64,000 bases of DNA from Entoloma clypeatum (lineage: Eukaryota > Basidiomycota > Agaricomycetes > Agaricales > Entolomataceae): assembly GCA_963565915.1 (NCBI GenBank), contig OY751490.1, positions 496,001-560,000 on the forward strand. Direction: 5' to 3'. This document shows positions 1 to 11,883 of this stretch, one piece after another. Positions within the stretch are counted from its first letter, which is position 1, and every line of letters begins with the position of its first letter. The notes below the pieces were generated by a model. The model was not told the origin of the DNA. It worked only from the letters and a program-made list of their open reading frames with translations, and ran no database searches. The position numbers were made by a program, and so were the translations under genes.

Positions 1-1601
1 GTTTCCGGGGAGAAGAGTCGCCTTGAACGCGGCATCTGTGATAAAAAAACCTGCATCCGTGATCTCCTGCAGCGTGCTCAAGAACCCCTGAAACGCCGTC
101 TCGTTGGAGAACAATGACAGCGGAATTAACCGCCCTCCGTTCTGTACGTTGTTCACCGGAGGGTCAGCGAAATCCGGTAGCGCCTGGATGGCCTTCCAAT
201 ATCCGGCGTATTGGTTCAGAGTCCGGGTGTAATTAAGACCAAGAGCCTCGTACTGCTGGAAGAGGGGTGTGACGGCCGCCGTTAGCTGCGAGAGGGTGGT
301 GTTGGGCATGATGAAGGCGGGGACGATGAAGGTGCCTTTCGAGTGGAACGCCAGGATCCAGGCGTTGTCGGCGGTCCAGTTGGGTGTGCTGCGTTGGTAG
401 AGCTCGTGGGCTTTGGCAAACTTGTCAGCTCCATTATCGGATTGGGTGAAACTGAAGGTGGCGACGCTGACGGGGACGTCATGATAGGCTTTCACTGTGA
501 CGGTCCAGACGATCCCATAGTTGCCTCCACCCTTGAAGTCGCAGATGTGAGTCGAGGTCAAGGGGTGAGAAATTAGTACATACTCCTCCTCTCAAGGCCC
601 AAAAGAGATCGGGATTAACAGTACCAGAAGCGTTGACGAAGTGGCCAGTGGTGGTGATCACTTCGAAGGAGAGCACTTGATCTGCCGCAATTCCTTTGAA
701 TCCGGACATGACGGAATGGCCGCCTGCTTGAATGTATCCTCCTACGAATCCTACAGTCTGAAGAGGAGACCCTCAGCACGAAGACAGGAAGAGGACGAAG
801 GGGGGAGGCTGACAGGGCATTCTCCACCAACGATATGGTAGCCTCGCGCGTCCGCCGCACCATAAAGCTGATGGCCCATCACACCAGCTTGGGCGCGGAA
901 AGCGGGGCCAATATAAGTCGACCACGGGTCCTTGTAGGTGTCAAACCATTCTTGCTGTTGCAGGTTGTGAGTCCAAATAGACAGGGTGCCGTGACCGCTG
1001 ACGCGGCCCATAAAACTGAAAAAGAAAGAAATTTATCAGGGCGAGATTGCCTGAGGAATATGTCGAACAACTTACTCGTGACCGGTGTTCTTGACGATAA
1101 GACGTATATTATGGGACTTTGCGAAGGTGATGGTCTTCGTTATGTCGCTCACCGATGAGACGTTCACCGCATATTCAGGATACTGGCCCACGATACATTG
1201 CCCACTCGGTCCCAGGAACGGATTGCAGCTGTCATTTGAAAAAATGGAATCCTGGAACGCAGATGCGTACGGGAGGCTATTCGAGGAGAATAGCTTTAGA
1301 ACATGAACGCGTTTGACGTATTAGAGGTTACTCACTAGAGATCTGTATTCTCCCAGTTATCTTGGATGTTCTGACACTGTGTCGCGTTGAACAAAGGTCC
1401 CGAAAAGCACGGCGTGCCGATAGGAACTGTTTTGATCAATGCACCACCAACAGAGGCGTTGAACACACTCCAGGTGGATGTCGACGGCCAAGCAGAGTCC
1501 CCGGGAATGATTTTACAACTCTCCTTGATGGTAGATTGAGCACCAGCGATGCTGACAGAAACACCAACCAATGCGGCGGCGATGCGAGAATGTACGCGCA
1601 T
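1..1601 (-). CDS. FAD-linked (BBE-like) oxidoreductase A, C-terminal end outside window
   Basis: Secreted or vacuolar flavoprotein oxidase of the FAD_binding_4/BBE family, which oxidises alcohols or forms rings in secondary metabolism. Exons read on the minus strand: 1601-1336, 1276-1076, 1015-814, 757-584 and 531 to beyond base 1; all junctions keep frame. The N-terminus has a signal peptide (basic start, then an Ala/Val-rich core). Next comes the PP-loop region with the GHD motif, whose His is the usual covalent FAD ligand, and GGECPTVGF, whose Cys is the second (6-S-cysteinyl) ligand. Bicovalent flavin is therefore expected. A minus-strand TATA-like TATAAAAA lies near 1651-1643. Exon phases and sequence match the divergent neighbour at 2173-4219, so the two are paralogues. 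The last part is cut by the window edge; substrate unknown. Confidence 0.9.
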
Positions 1602-2172
1602 TTCCGGAGAGCACGGAACGTGTTTTTGCGCATTCCTTTGAGGTTTTTATACAGTCGTCCAGCCACTTTCAACCGGCCCATTTCAAGCCTGACCATAACA
1701 TTGACGTTGTTCCTGGCAGACGAATTGAAGCTGGAACACCGCGACTGATATGGTTTTTCGAGATGATTATGATGACCAGATGCCAAATGGGACACAGCCA
1801 CCAACAAATCAACCAATCCTTGCAAATTTCACAGAGGGTCTTTCCAATTCATATTTTCTGGGATTTCGGCCATCATCTCCTAATCTGACCCTCAGTGCCC
1901 GAACTCCGAGTCAGCTTGGTATAGATTGATCACATTCGGACGGGATCAAGTCCGCCCGACGACGCAGGGTCCTGGGTGATACCGTCGACAGATTCAGACC
2001 ACCTTTGCCTTCTCTATGTAGCTGAAAGCCGTTGCCGACGGTAGACCCTTGTGCCATTGATTTCAAAAGGGTCGCTTTGTAAAAATCGTTTGATGATACA
2101 TCAGCCTACCCAGTAAACGACTCATCCTTTCTTTTGCAGGCCCCGTTCTGAGGCAGACTGCACATCCGAGCT
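1602..2172. promoter_or_regulatory. Shared divergent promoter region of the two FAD oxidase genes
   Basis: 571 bp between the start codons of two head-to-head paralogous oxidase genes. The minus-strand side has a TATAAAAA box about 45 bp from the ATG. On the plus side a pyrimidine-rich tract ending TTTTGCAG (near 2140) resembles a 3' splice site and may end a 5'UTR intron. No other coding signal is seen. Co-regulation is an inference from the arrangement. Confidence 0.5.
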
Positions 2173-4219
2173 ATGTGGAACCACTTGGGGCTGCTCCTAG
2201 CTACCTCCCTTCTCGCGACAGCTGCCTCTCAAAAGACATGCAAAGTCGTCCCCTCCTCTCCAGAATGGCCATCCTCCGACATATGGGCAGCGCTGAACAG
2301 CTCGGTCAACGGGAACTTGCTTAAAGTTTCACCCATCGCATCGCCGTGTTTCAGTGCGAACTTTCAGGCGGATGAGTGCCAGAAAGTCAAAGATAATTGG
2401 CAAAATGCGCATTTCTAGTCAGTCTTATTTTCACGTTCTTGCTCGACGTATTGACCTGTACTTCTACTACAGTTTGTCGCACCCTGGCGCGATCATGGAT
2501 TCCGTGTTTTTGAAGCATAGCTGTCATCCACAAGCTGGTCCAGATGGAAAGTGCACGTTGGGGGAATACCCTGAATATGCCGTGAATGTGTCATCCAGTG
2601 AAGACGTCATACAGGCTTTAGAGTTTGCGAAGAAGCATAATGTTAGACTTACCGTGAAAAATTCTGGACACGAGTGAGTTGCTTTACCTTATGGGATCTT
2701 TGGTAATTCAACCATTCAAGTTATATGGGGCGATCTATCGGTCACGGATCCTTGTCAATATGGACGCGTTATCAACGAAAACAAGATTGGTATGACGACT
2801 ACAAAGACTCATGGTCAGACTATAGGGGCCCCGCTGTGAAAGCTGGTGCTGGCGTTCTTGGTATTGAATTATACACTGAAGCGGATGCTCGTGGGTATTA
2901 TATCGTCGGAGGAGAATGTCCTGTAAGTTCAAGTCCCGAGGCTATTTCCCATATCTAATATACCGAAAGACGGTAGGGTTCACAGGTGGTTATGTCCAGG
3001 GCGGCGGCCATTCCGTGCTATCTTCATATAAAGGGATGGCTGCAGACCATGTTCTCTCGTTCGAAGTGATCACCACGACGGGAAATTTCATCAACGCGTC
3101 GACTACTGAGAATCCCGACCTGTTCTGGGCACTCCGTGGAGGGGTAAGTCTCTTTACTCTCCTTCTCAATTATTAAGCCAACCCCCAACCTCAGGGCGGC
3201 GGCACCTACGGCATAGTTTGGTCCGTCACCATCAAAGCCTTCCCCGACGTCCACATCAGCCTCGCCACCATCACCTTCACCACCTCCTCGTCCACCAACA
3301 CCCCGTCCACATTCCTCGCCGCACAGGAGGTCTACCACCGGCACACGCCCCGCTTCACCTCCGATGGCGCCTGGGTCCTGGCCTACCACACCCCCACCGC
3401 CTTCTTCATCCCCGCCTTCATCCTTCCCAACCGGACAAAATCGGAGACCGAAGCGCTCATCGCGCCCATGCTGCACAGCTTCGACGACCTCGGGCTGAAG
3501 TACACGCTTAGCGTCGACCAATACCCTGGCTACCTAAAGACCATCCGCGCGCTGCCGGCATTCCAGAATCCGCCCGTCAATGATGCGCAGTACGGCGGAC
3601 TCCTCCTCCCGAAGTCGATTTGGGAGAACGAAGGGGATTTCCAGAAGGTTGTAAGGGTGTTCGAAGAGATATCGGCGCAAGGCGTGATGATTGCGGATGT
3701 GGCGATGAATCCGTCGAGGGAGGCGGGTGGTTACACTGATAATGCGGTTTTCCCGCAGTGGAGGACGGCGGAGAGGTTGATCTTCACCCAGATGTCAGTT
3801 CGTTTCTTCCTTTTGTTCGGTCTTTGACGGCGAGCTGAACCGTTTGTCGTTATAGACCATTCTGGATTGATACGACACCCGAAAAACTGCTCGAGGATCA
3901 GAAGAAGCTTACGGCCATTGACGAAAAGCTGAGAGAGTTGTTCCCTGGAATCGGATCTTATCACAATGAGGTCAGCTCTCAATCTTCGTCGTCCAGACAT
4001 TTCCCATTGACTGATGAAACATAGGCCGACCCGAACACCCCCAACTGGAAAGTTGACTTTTGGGGATCCACGTATGACCGTTTGCTGGAAATAAAGGATA
4101 AATATGATCCTGATCAGCTGTTGTACGGACGGATGAACGTTGGTGGAGATCGGTGGTATCAGGCGAGTGATGGAAGCCTGTGTCCGGCGGAAAGTGGAAA
4201 TGTTCATGATGAGCTTTGA
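2173..4219 (+). CDS. FAD-linked (BBE-like) oxidoreductase B, complete
   Basis: Complete 576-residue flavin oxidase in seven exons: 2173-2417, 2473-2673, 2721-2922, 2970-3143, 3195-3793, 3856-3970, 4025-4219 (1731 nt, frame closes). A signal peptide (about residues 1-19) suggests secretion. The FAD domain carries NSGHDYMGRS with His148 and GGECPTVGF with Cys215, the two expected covalent flavin attachment residues. A GGGTYG turn and a C-terminal berberine-bridge segment (WGSTYDRLLEIKDKYDP) follow. In characterised fungal relatives such enzymes oxidise alcohols to aldehydes or drive oxidative cyclisation, using O2. The divergent partner at 1-1601 has the same exon plan. The gene lies next to a P450 and a terpene synthase, so a role in terpenoid tailoring is likely but unproven. 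Confidence 0.93.
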
Positions 4220-4798
4220 AAAGTGCCCAACCTGTCCGCCTTAAATATTGATATCAATACATACTGGAAAGTTCGTGTTCCCAACATGCTAATCATAAAA
4301 TGACAATCTCTGCCACTGAGTCACTGACTGCTAATCTCTGGGCATTGCAGTGTCGTTTAGGTCGCGTATGAGCCCCTGAAGCAACCACCCTTCTCCGCAA
4401 TGGTTTCAAACCTTAGATCCAAGTTTGACATCGAGCGGTATGGGACAAGTCCAGCTTTGTCACCCTTCATGCAGCCTTGGATGGGCCGTGTTTCCCTTGA
4501 ACATTGGTTGGGCAGGTTTGAAGGCGTGTTGCTGCCCCCGGTTTGAGCCAAATTTGGGATGTCTCTATGGTCATCGTCACGTACTGTAATGTAATCCCGG
4601 TTTGTGACTTGTGCGCGGTTGAGACCTCTTTTGGCATTACTCACCGGCAGTACCATCAATACTCGACACGGGCCTGTCAAAAACTTGATACTAGTATGAT
4701 CAAGTATTGGTCGTCTGTGTCTAAGTCTAGGTAATGAAGTAGATCGCAGGATTCTTGCTTAGCAACGGATTGTAAGATTTCATTCCTGCAGAAGAGAA
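4220..4798. other. Intergenic region between convergent FAD oxidase B and P450 A
   Basis: 579 bp between two 3' ends. AT-rich stretches such as ATATTGATATCAATACATA just after the oxidase stop are suitable for 3' processing. No ORF with family features, RNA gene or repeat was recognised. Confidence 0.5.
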
Positions 4799-7148
4799 TC
4801 AAGAGTCCCCCTCCCGTAACGCAATCCGGACTCGTAGCGGCAGCTGTGATTGGCCCTCTAATACAGGGACCATCACGATTGCCGACTCCCTCCTGACTTT
4901 TTGTGCTTCTGGCGTGAGTTCAAACTCGAACGAACCTACGAGCTCCACAAGAAACGCCTGGATTTCCGCCATCGCAAACTTCCACCCTATGCACGATCTA
5001 CCGACACAGAAGGGTATGAAACCGGCTGTGATCAAGGATACAAGCTTAAACACGAACCTGACACCAGAAGAAAAGGTCATGCTAGTAATGGGAACAGTAT
5101 CAACAAGACAAATTTGATGATAGGTGTGTGAGCATACAGATTACCAATGATGCATTGATGCCTACATTAGTTGACTTCTGGACACGCGAATCCAGCCAGC
5201 GGTCCGGGTCGAATGTGTGCGAATCCTCCCCGAATAAGTCCTTGTTTCTTCCAGAATGGCCGAGAATGAGCGTCTTTAGAATGAGGGTTATAACATGGCC
5301 ATACCTGTTGTAAGAACTGATCGAAGTCATGATTCGAAGACCCTTGGGAATAGGAAGCGCTGAGAGCTTTTCGCCTGTGGTCGTGATGATCGGTTTAGAA
5401 AGAGGCAAAGCGTCATCCTTCGCAGCTTGGCGGTACAATATGAGGGCAACAGAATTGAACCGAAGAGATTCCTATCGTCTGGTAAGGCTCGACATCACTG
5501 AGGTAAGAAAGCTTTTGTTACCTTGATAAATGCGTTGAGATATGTCATCGCATCCAAATCGGCAAGCGTGAACTCAGTGTCTCCCCGGGACCGCATAATC
5601 TCTTCCATGGATCTGATTTCGTCCCGTAGTCTTCTCTGCATCTCGGGCTTGCGTGAAATCTCTAGCAGCATCCAGCTGAGGGTATTTGCAGTTGACTCGT
5701 GGCCTGCCGAGAGTATCGTCCTGAAAAATAAGAGAGCCTGGGCCAGGTACTCAAAGTTCATCGACTCACCGTATCTGGGCCAAAAGCTCTTCTTCAGTCA
5801 ACCTCGCCTCCTCGTTTTTAGATGTGTTGGCTTTGACTTGAAAACGGCATGAGTCCGTGGGCTCCCCGCAAATGACTCGGTACGATTAACTGACCTACCA
5901 AACTTAGGATATCTTTACCCTCTCTGCCGTTAGCGAGATCCTCTGTCTTTGATGCAACAAGTTCCTTCGCGACACGTGTTCCAAGTATGGCCGCACTACG
6001 AACGTGCCCTAATTTGGAGCTTGGCGCATGATCTAGAATCACTGCACGCATGTATTGTGGGAGATAACCCAAGAAATCTTGAACAAAAATGTCGCCCTTT
6101 GTCAGCGTCCCAAATGTGTCGAGTCTGGTCAATAGATCTGAATTATTCCGTTGGAAGTGGCTAGAGGGATAGAACTCACGCCAAATCCATGTAGGCATTT
6201 CCGAGCGCATTGTCCGCATGATCCAACGTCTCGAGTTCATAATCGAATGCCACTTTGTTATTCAATCAGCCTGTAATTGCATGATAGTAGAACACTTCAG
6301 CCCACTCTTTCCGATCGAATCCAGAGCCCCACGAGAAAGATAAGAGGTAACGTCAAATATGGCTGTCTGGTCGGCCGACGCAGATATTTTCTCTCTCCAC
6401 TGCTCTGCAAGCTTTAAAGGGATAGAAAAATGGCATACCTGTTAGTCTACACAGTTGACATACCTTAGAGGCATGCGTAAAGAATATGGGGGTACACGCC
6501 TTGACTACAGGCGTAGAAAACCCAGGGAGTAGTATCTTCTTCTGTCTTTTGTGAACATCACCTATAAAGAATTGAGATGGCGTGGTCGGAGTAATGGCTA
6601 CCTACCATCCACCCATATAAGACCTCTACCAGCAATAAGTCGGGACAGCTCACGACGTTCAGGTTGTTTTAGGAAGTTATATCCTGAGGTTTGGAATATA
6701 TGATGGACAGCTTTGGGATCTGATACGAGCAAGCGATCTGCCTGTAGATTTATGTCGCTCAGCTTTCAGGCGACATGAAGGATCTTGGAGAAACTGACGC
6801 CCAAGGGACCCGTTAGCCGAACGATATCTCCATACTGAGCTTGCCATTTGAAGTCGGCCTGTTTTTCATTAGAAAATCGTGATGAACTTTTGAACCAACA
6901 TGACAGATTATGAGACCCACCTCTCCGGCTGGTGATTGGAGAAGTTCGCGGTAGTTTCCTGGGGACAGAGGGGATCATTTGTGTAAGTCTTGTTATCAGT
7001 CGTACATGAGGGGTCCTATACCAAGGAAGAATGATTCAGGTTCAGGTCCAGGGATGTGTGCGATAGAGGCCCGAGTATAGCGGAGGTAGAGCTTGAAAAG
7101 ACCGGCCGAGAACCCAAGAACCGCGATGGTGCTGATGATACTTTCCAT
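4799..7148 (-). CDS. Cytochrome P450 A (intron-rich)
   Basis: Haem monooxygenase. The ATG at 7148 opens an N-terminal membrane anchor followed by a proline hinge (HIPGPEPESF), placing it on the ER. Landmarks in order after splicing: an N-terminal strand region (LLVSDPKAVHHIFQTSGYNF), I-helix AGHEST (oxygen activation), ESLRF as the ExxR of the K-helix, FDPDRW as the PERF-type motif, and the haem loop MTFSSGVRSCIGW made by joining two exons; Cys of SCIG is the iron ligand. At least ten short introns interrupt it. The haem loop looks one residue short if its intron is read through, but is canonical after splicing. One junction is odd: the intron just before the exon starting near 5056 leaves an extra base after its only AG, so this may be an unusual splice or a 1-nt lesion. 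It lies between an oxidase and the terpene synthase, suggesting sesquiterpene oxidation. Confidence 0.82.
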
Positions 7149-9176
7149 GGATGTGGATTTTCTTCATCAGAATGCCAGGGGCCTTTTATCTGATGAGGGT
7201 GGAGACAGGTTTATGTGGATTGACTGGGGGTTAATGTTTCATATCGACCGGTGACCCGAGCATGGCTCGCATGCCACGGATGTCGATAGCCAAGCAGTAC
7301 ACTTGTCTTGTCATCGCAGAGGTAGATTCGCAGATAATAAATGGACGGAGTGCACAGGTCGTGCTTCCTTCAGTCAGCGTTCCGCGGATTTCCTCAAGTG
7401 CCCGAGACTCTCCGAGTTAAGTCTTCTTCGATGCCGCGGCGTACCAGGGCAAAACCTGACATTAAAATGAGAGAAAATCCAAGCCATGGTAATTACCCAT
7501 TGTAAGTAGTGACCATGTCCATTTTCATGCAAAACTTACCGTCGTGCTTCCTATGGCTCACGTAGTATCCCACTTTCAAGTTGGGTTGGCCCCGCCTCTT
7601 CTCCTCTTTGCAATAGTTCCACTCAATTCTCTCTTTTTTTAAGCAAGGGCGCGAATGTGGGGAAGTAACGGGAGTGAGCTGGCAAAGTTGGTGCCTGATG
7701 TGGAGTCACATGATGGTTCGGGCTACCAATCTCATCTTTCCTTCCTTTCATACTATGTCCTTGGCCATTGCATGACCCCTCAAGGCCTAATAGTTTCTCC
7801 CCCCTTCCTTCGCTTCATTTTGTTATTTCTCGTACTTACTATTGGTCGGCGAGGTGATCTGTTACCTGAGTTACTTATGTAACGTAGTTGATCAATATAC
7901 ATTACATTAGTACTCACCAGACTTGGAATGTGGTAAGATTGATTACCCTACTGACTAGGTTGGCCAGCTCGTATCCTTCCCTCATGACTCTCGGTTCGAC
8001 CGTCGAGCCACAGCCTCTTCCTGTTCCAATTCATCATTCCTATCCCTGTCGCGTATTCTAGAAGGATGGGACTAGTCATTCTTCTGAAGTTGTAATATCC
8101 AAGTCCGCAGTGAATAAGGTATTCCATGCAAATTGAGTAGAGGATTCGGGCCTAGAAGGCGATGACGGCGAGTCCAATGACACCAGCCCCTTTTCCGTTT
8201 GTGCGAAGAGTAGCATAAAGACCATTTTGCGGATAAAAGAGATTGTGCGCGTCAGGTTGCGTACCTCCCCCTGTAGTCAAGAACGATAGCGACGTAGGCG
8301 CAATGCGTCTCGATACTCCCAACCAAGACCCAGATAATGAGGCTATTCCGGATCTGTGACGATGCCTTACGAGTATCATTCAAGTCCTTGGGACCACGAT
8401 CGGCGGCGTTGACGTGTGACAGCAGATGTAGGCATCCCATCTCCATCTTCTAGCATTTTTTTTTGCAGGTTGACGCTCTACCACCACCTCTTACTAGCCT
8501 TAGCTTCCCCTGAGAACCTTTATCCTCGGTTCGCGATCTCGGTCCAAGGGATAAGTATCGTCGAGAACGGCAGTCCTCGAAAGAAATTGTACCTTCCATT
8601 GGTCTTACTTAATCGGCGCACGTCAATGGATTCACAATATGTAGATCCGATGTAATGATGATGGCTTTGAAACGCGAGCGAGTGGAGGTTACATTGTTAG
8701 GCCTCGGTAACCGACGCCGCGTGTCGTCTGCCTTCCGAACACCACGAAGCCTTGTGCGCATCAAGCATCGCAGATCGGCCGTTTTGAATAAGTTGCATCG
8801 CATGCGATCAAATGCCGTCCGGAGTCGGTGCGGCTACCTGATGATACCATTAAATATCGGACGTACTTATTCCAGAGTGTTTGAGTGGAACAAATATCAA
8901 CCGTGAAATCAAGAAAAAAACTGACCGATGCGTCTAGAAGCCTTCAAGGATATCTAACACTCTCCCATGCCCGAGGCAGAACGGCAGGGTAACATGCAAA
9001 TCTTTAGTCGGCGGTACTGCAGGCATCCCGAGTCCGCTGATCGCGGCCCAAATCGAGCCCAGATCAAGGCCGCCCGGTGACGTCCGCGAATGAAATCAGC
9101 AAATGAAAGGCTTCGCGATATAAGGGAGCTGGACAACCCACAAGAAGGGCATCCTGTGTTCCCTTCGACATCCAAA
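7149..9176. other. Long intergenic region (promoters of P450 A and terpene synthase) with a small gene relic
   Basis: About 2.0 kb between divergent genes. It must hold both promoters. No intact gene was recognised. On the minus strand, about 40 bp at 8154-8195 closely matches the 3' end of the RING-finger pseudogene at 10900-11517, a probable relic. An alternative in-frame terpene synthase start exists at 9090. Confidence 0.45.
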
Positions 9177-10497
9177 ATGGCCATTGAACCAACGACAAAG
9201 TCCCAGAAGGAGGTGCAGCAGCAGAAGATGCTCTATCTTCCCGATACGATGATGAGATGGCCATGGCCGCGAGCCATTAATCCTCATTACAAGAAAGTCA
9301 GTGCGCAGTCTGACGCCTGGTTCCATAGGTTCAAGGCTTTCACGGCGCGATCCCAGGTGGCCTTCGACAAGTGCGATTTTGGTGCGTAACCCATGCATCG
9401 TAGTTTTTGTTCTCCTTAGTTACTCGGTCAAACATCATAGGTCGCCTCGCCTCCTTGGCATATCCCACAGCTTCCAAAGGTTTGTTGAATATATCTTTTC
9501 AGGGAAAAGCCTGATCAAAGAGTTCCTGCGTTCCAGAACACCTGCGCACTGGCTGCGACCTCATGAACCTTTTCTTCGTCGTCGACGAATACACCGACGT
9601 CGAGCCGGCACCAGTCGCTCGCGAGATGGTAGACATCGTGATCGACGCGTTGACAAACCCCCATAAACCACGGCCTGAAGGGGAGATCCTCCTGGGCCAA
9701 GTTGCAAAAGAGTGCGTCTATGTTCAGCCACCGTTTGAACCATGTGGCGCTAGAACTTTTTTGTCGCCAGCTTTTGGGAACTTGCATTGAAAACTGCCAC
9801 GCCGAGCTCAGCAAGGCACTTCGTCGAGGCCTTCACTGATTACCTAGAGTCGGTTGTAATTCAAGCGCAGGACCGTGACGAAGACAGGTGGCGAACCATT
9901 GACGAGTATCTTCACACCCGTCGCCAGAATATCGGCGCCCGGCCATCCTACGTTCCCGGTGAACTTCACTTGAACCTCCCGGATGAAGCCTTCTACCATC
10001 CAGTTATTAAGGAGATGGAGTATCTAATTGCCGACTTGATTATCCTCGACAACGTAAGTCGGCAACTCATTCACCGGACGAATATTCTTTTGGGACTCAC
10101 ACGTTCATAGGACATTGCTTCGTATAACAAGGAGCAAGCGAACGGAGACGACCGCCACAACATCCTCACAATCGCCATGCATCAGTTCAATATCGATCTT
10201 GAAGGAGCCATGGCATGGGTCTGCGAGTACCATCAAGAGGTCGAGGACAAGTTCATCGCCCTTCTCGATAAGGTTCCGTCCTTCAGCCCTCGAGTTGACG
10301 CGGAGCTCCGCGAATACATCCTCCATTTGGCGAACTGGCCACGTTGCAACGACTGCTGGAACTTTGAGAGTGGGCGTTACTTTGGGAAAAGCGGGGTTGA
10401 GATTCAGAAGACGAGATGGGTTCCGATGCTCCCCAAGTTTAACGCAGACCCCAACTTGAAACGTGAGCAAGTCGAAGTTCCCCTTGTTCCTCTTTAG
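9177..10497 (+). CDS. Sesquiterpene synthase (class I terpene cyclase)
   Basis: Cyclises farnesyl diphosphate to a sesquiterpene hydrocarbon in the cytosol; the likely core enzyme of the cluster. Five exons, 9177-9381, 9441-9479, 9537-9711, 9771-10053 and 10111-10497, give 362 residues with frame closed. The N-terminal segment [17 protein letters not shown] is typical of basidiomycete synthases. The first metal motif is DEYTD at residues 98-102; the NSE triad is N234, S238 and E242 in NDIASYNKE; the diphosphate-sensor RY pair is R323-Y324. All catalytic motifs are intact. The ATG at 9177 was chosen over the in-frame one at 9090 because it has a good context and gives usual family length. The overall pattern resembles basidiomycete enzymes making 1,11-cyclised (humulyl/protoilludene-type) products, but that is inference. 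Confidence 0.93.
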
Positions 10498-10899
10498 ATT
10501 AGAGTCTTAGACCAACACATACAACTAGCAGCTGGTAGTAATTCAAATGTTTATTGATGTTTGGTCAGTCCGAACTCACTTTGGCCAGGCAGCCTTGACA
10601 AGACGCGCTTGAATTTTTTTTTCCTGTTCAGTCAAAGGAAGCCCCCAGTGACTGGGAAGGTGCGGTCAATCCGTCTGGACAGTTGAAAGACAGAGTAATC
10701 ATACCTTTGGCTTAAAAGGTTAGTATCTCGCCTTCTGCCATAATGGCGAAACGCACATAACGCAGTGCCAGTAATTTAACATGCCCTTATCGTCGGGAGA
10801 CGAGGCAAGTCTATTCAAGCTGGTGAAAGGAAGGGTCACGTCGATATCAGAGGGCCCGGTCCAACAAGGCACTCTGGCGCCCTGAATGACTCCAGGCAA
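10498..10899. other. Intergenic region after terpene synthase
   Basis: About 400 bp. A minus-strand reading frame at 10720-10968 (82 codons, Trp- and Cys-rich end) could be the tail of an old gene, but no family was recognised and no upstream exons were found. Otherwise nothing seen. Confidence 0.3.
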
Positions 10900-11517
10900 A
10901 TGATCGGGGAACCTATCGCGGGACCATCTGAGACGTCTTATTCCATCCCTGATCCAACCTTTTTTCAAAATGACCCGGACGCAGGGGCAGTCTCCTCAGG
11001 AACACGGGGGCAGGATGTCGTTAACGTCGTCAGCGGCCCCAGTCTTGCTAAAATTCTCCATGCGCCGAACGTAGACCCGCCATCTGACCGTTACAATTCT
11101 ACTCATGCGGAGGCAAACGCAACCTCTACTTCTGCCGGTGGATTCTCCTCGCTTTCTGCCTCTGCCTCTGCTTCTGCTATTGTGCCACCAGCGCCGTCAG
11201 AGCCAGAGCCCCTTTCCAAGTACACGTGTCATCTGCTTCTTCCCGCCGACAAACGCGACGCTGACCCCGTGCGGTCATATCTGTTGTGGTTCCTGCCTGT
11301 TTCCAGCCGTCCAGTCGACGATGCAGCGGGCTGCATCTATGGGGCGAGATGAGGCGAACGTCGCGAGGTCAGTCACATCGATCTTCTGGCCGTCTTGGAC
11401 AAGTTCTCAATCATTCTGACCTTTTTTCTTTTCCAGATGTCCAGTATGCCCAACGGGTATTTCAGGGTGGGACGGACAGGAGCTGGTGTGATTGGTCGCG
11501 CCGTCATCGCCTTATAG
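10900..11517 (+). pseudogene. RING-finger (C3HC4) protein relic, frameshifted
   Basis: Remains of a RING-type E3 ubiquitin ligase-like gene. A Ser/Ala-rich N-terminal part is open from 10900 to about 11230 and ends at the first RING cysteine (YTC). The rest of the RING continues in another frame: VICFFPP, then LTPCGHICCGSCLF, then, after a spliced intron (about 11368-11436), RCPVC. Together they supply the C-x2-C, C-x-H-x2-C-x2-C and C-x2-C ligands, so a 2-nt loss in a GT repeat near 11227 explains the first break. A second shift near 11474 separates GWDG from the tail GAGVIGRAVIAL and stop at 11515-11517. Two breaks in a conserved domain argue for a dead gene, though a sequencing error could explain one. 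Confidence 0.65.
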
Positions 11518-11539
11518 ACCCCGATCCTCTCTCTACTAT

Positions 11540-11883
11540 CACGGATTCCCCGACTTTCAGCCCACTCGCCTATGAATTCTTCAGAGGACCCGTCTTGGCT
11601 AGACGCACGCATGCTTGAGTAAAACTGGCATCAAACCCATCATGAAAGGTGGATAAGGTTTACTAGAGATTAGCATTGTCGATAAAGTTGCCTCCGGCAT
11701 CAAAATAAGCGTCCAAGAGTTTGAATGAGGTTTCTCTGTTCATGGAGCCCATCCCCAGGGCACCCCATTTGTCCCCGATGCTCATGCCTCCAAGGCAGAG
11801 CGGGGAAACATGGATTCCAGCTCGAGTTGATGGTTGACGGTATCGACCGAGCTTGGTTGGTGTGGAGCCTGCCAAAAATTCAT
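11540..11883 (-). pseudogene. Truncated aldo/keto reductase relic
   Basis: N-terminal third of an aryl-alcohol dehydrogenase/norsolorinate reductase-like AKR. It matches the intact gene at 54453-56093: [15 protein letters not shown], then GGNFIDNANLYQD spanning an intron, then FIGEWAESRGIRD. The tetrad Asp and Tyr are present, but everything after RGIRD (tetrad Lys and His, most of the barrel) is missing; the match stops at about 11540, directly beside the RING relic. A 1-nt shift lies just after the presumed start codon (11883-11881). The intron (11659 to about 11602) is still spliceable. It is a deletion remnant of a paralogue rather than an active enzyme. Confidence 0.72.

Noticed and set aside
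4990..5030. A haem-binding loop one residue short in P450 A (FCVGRSCIG)
   Set aside because: This reading runs through an intron. Splicing GGTGTCAG|GTTCGT..GGTAG|A gives FSSGVRSCIG, the normal spacing.
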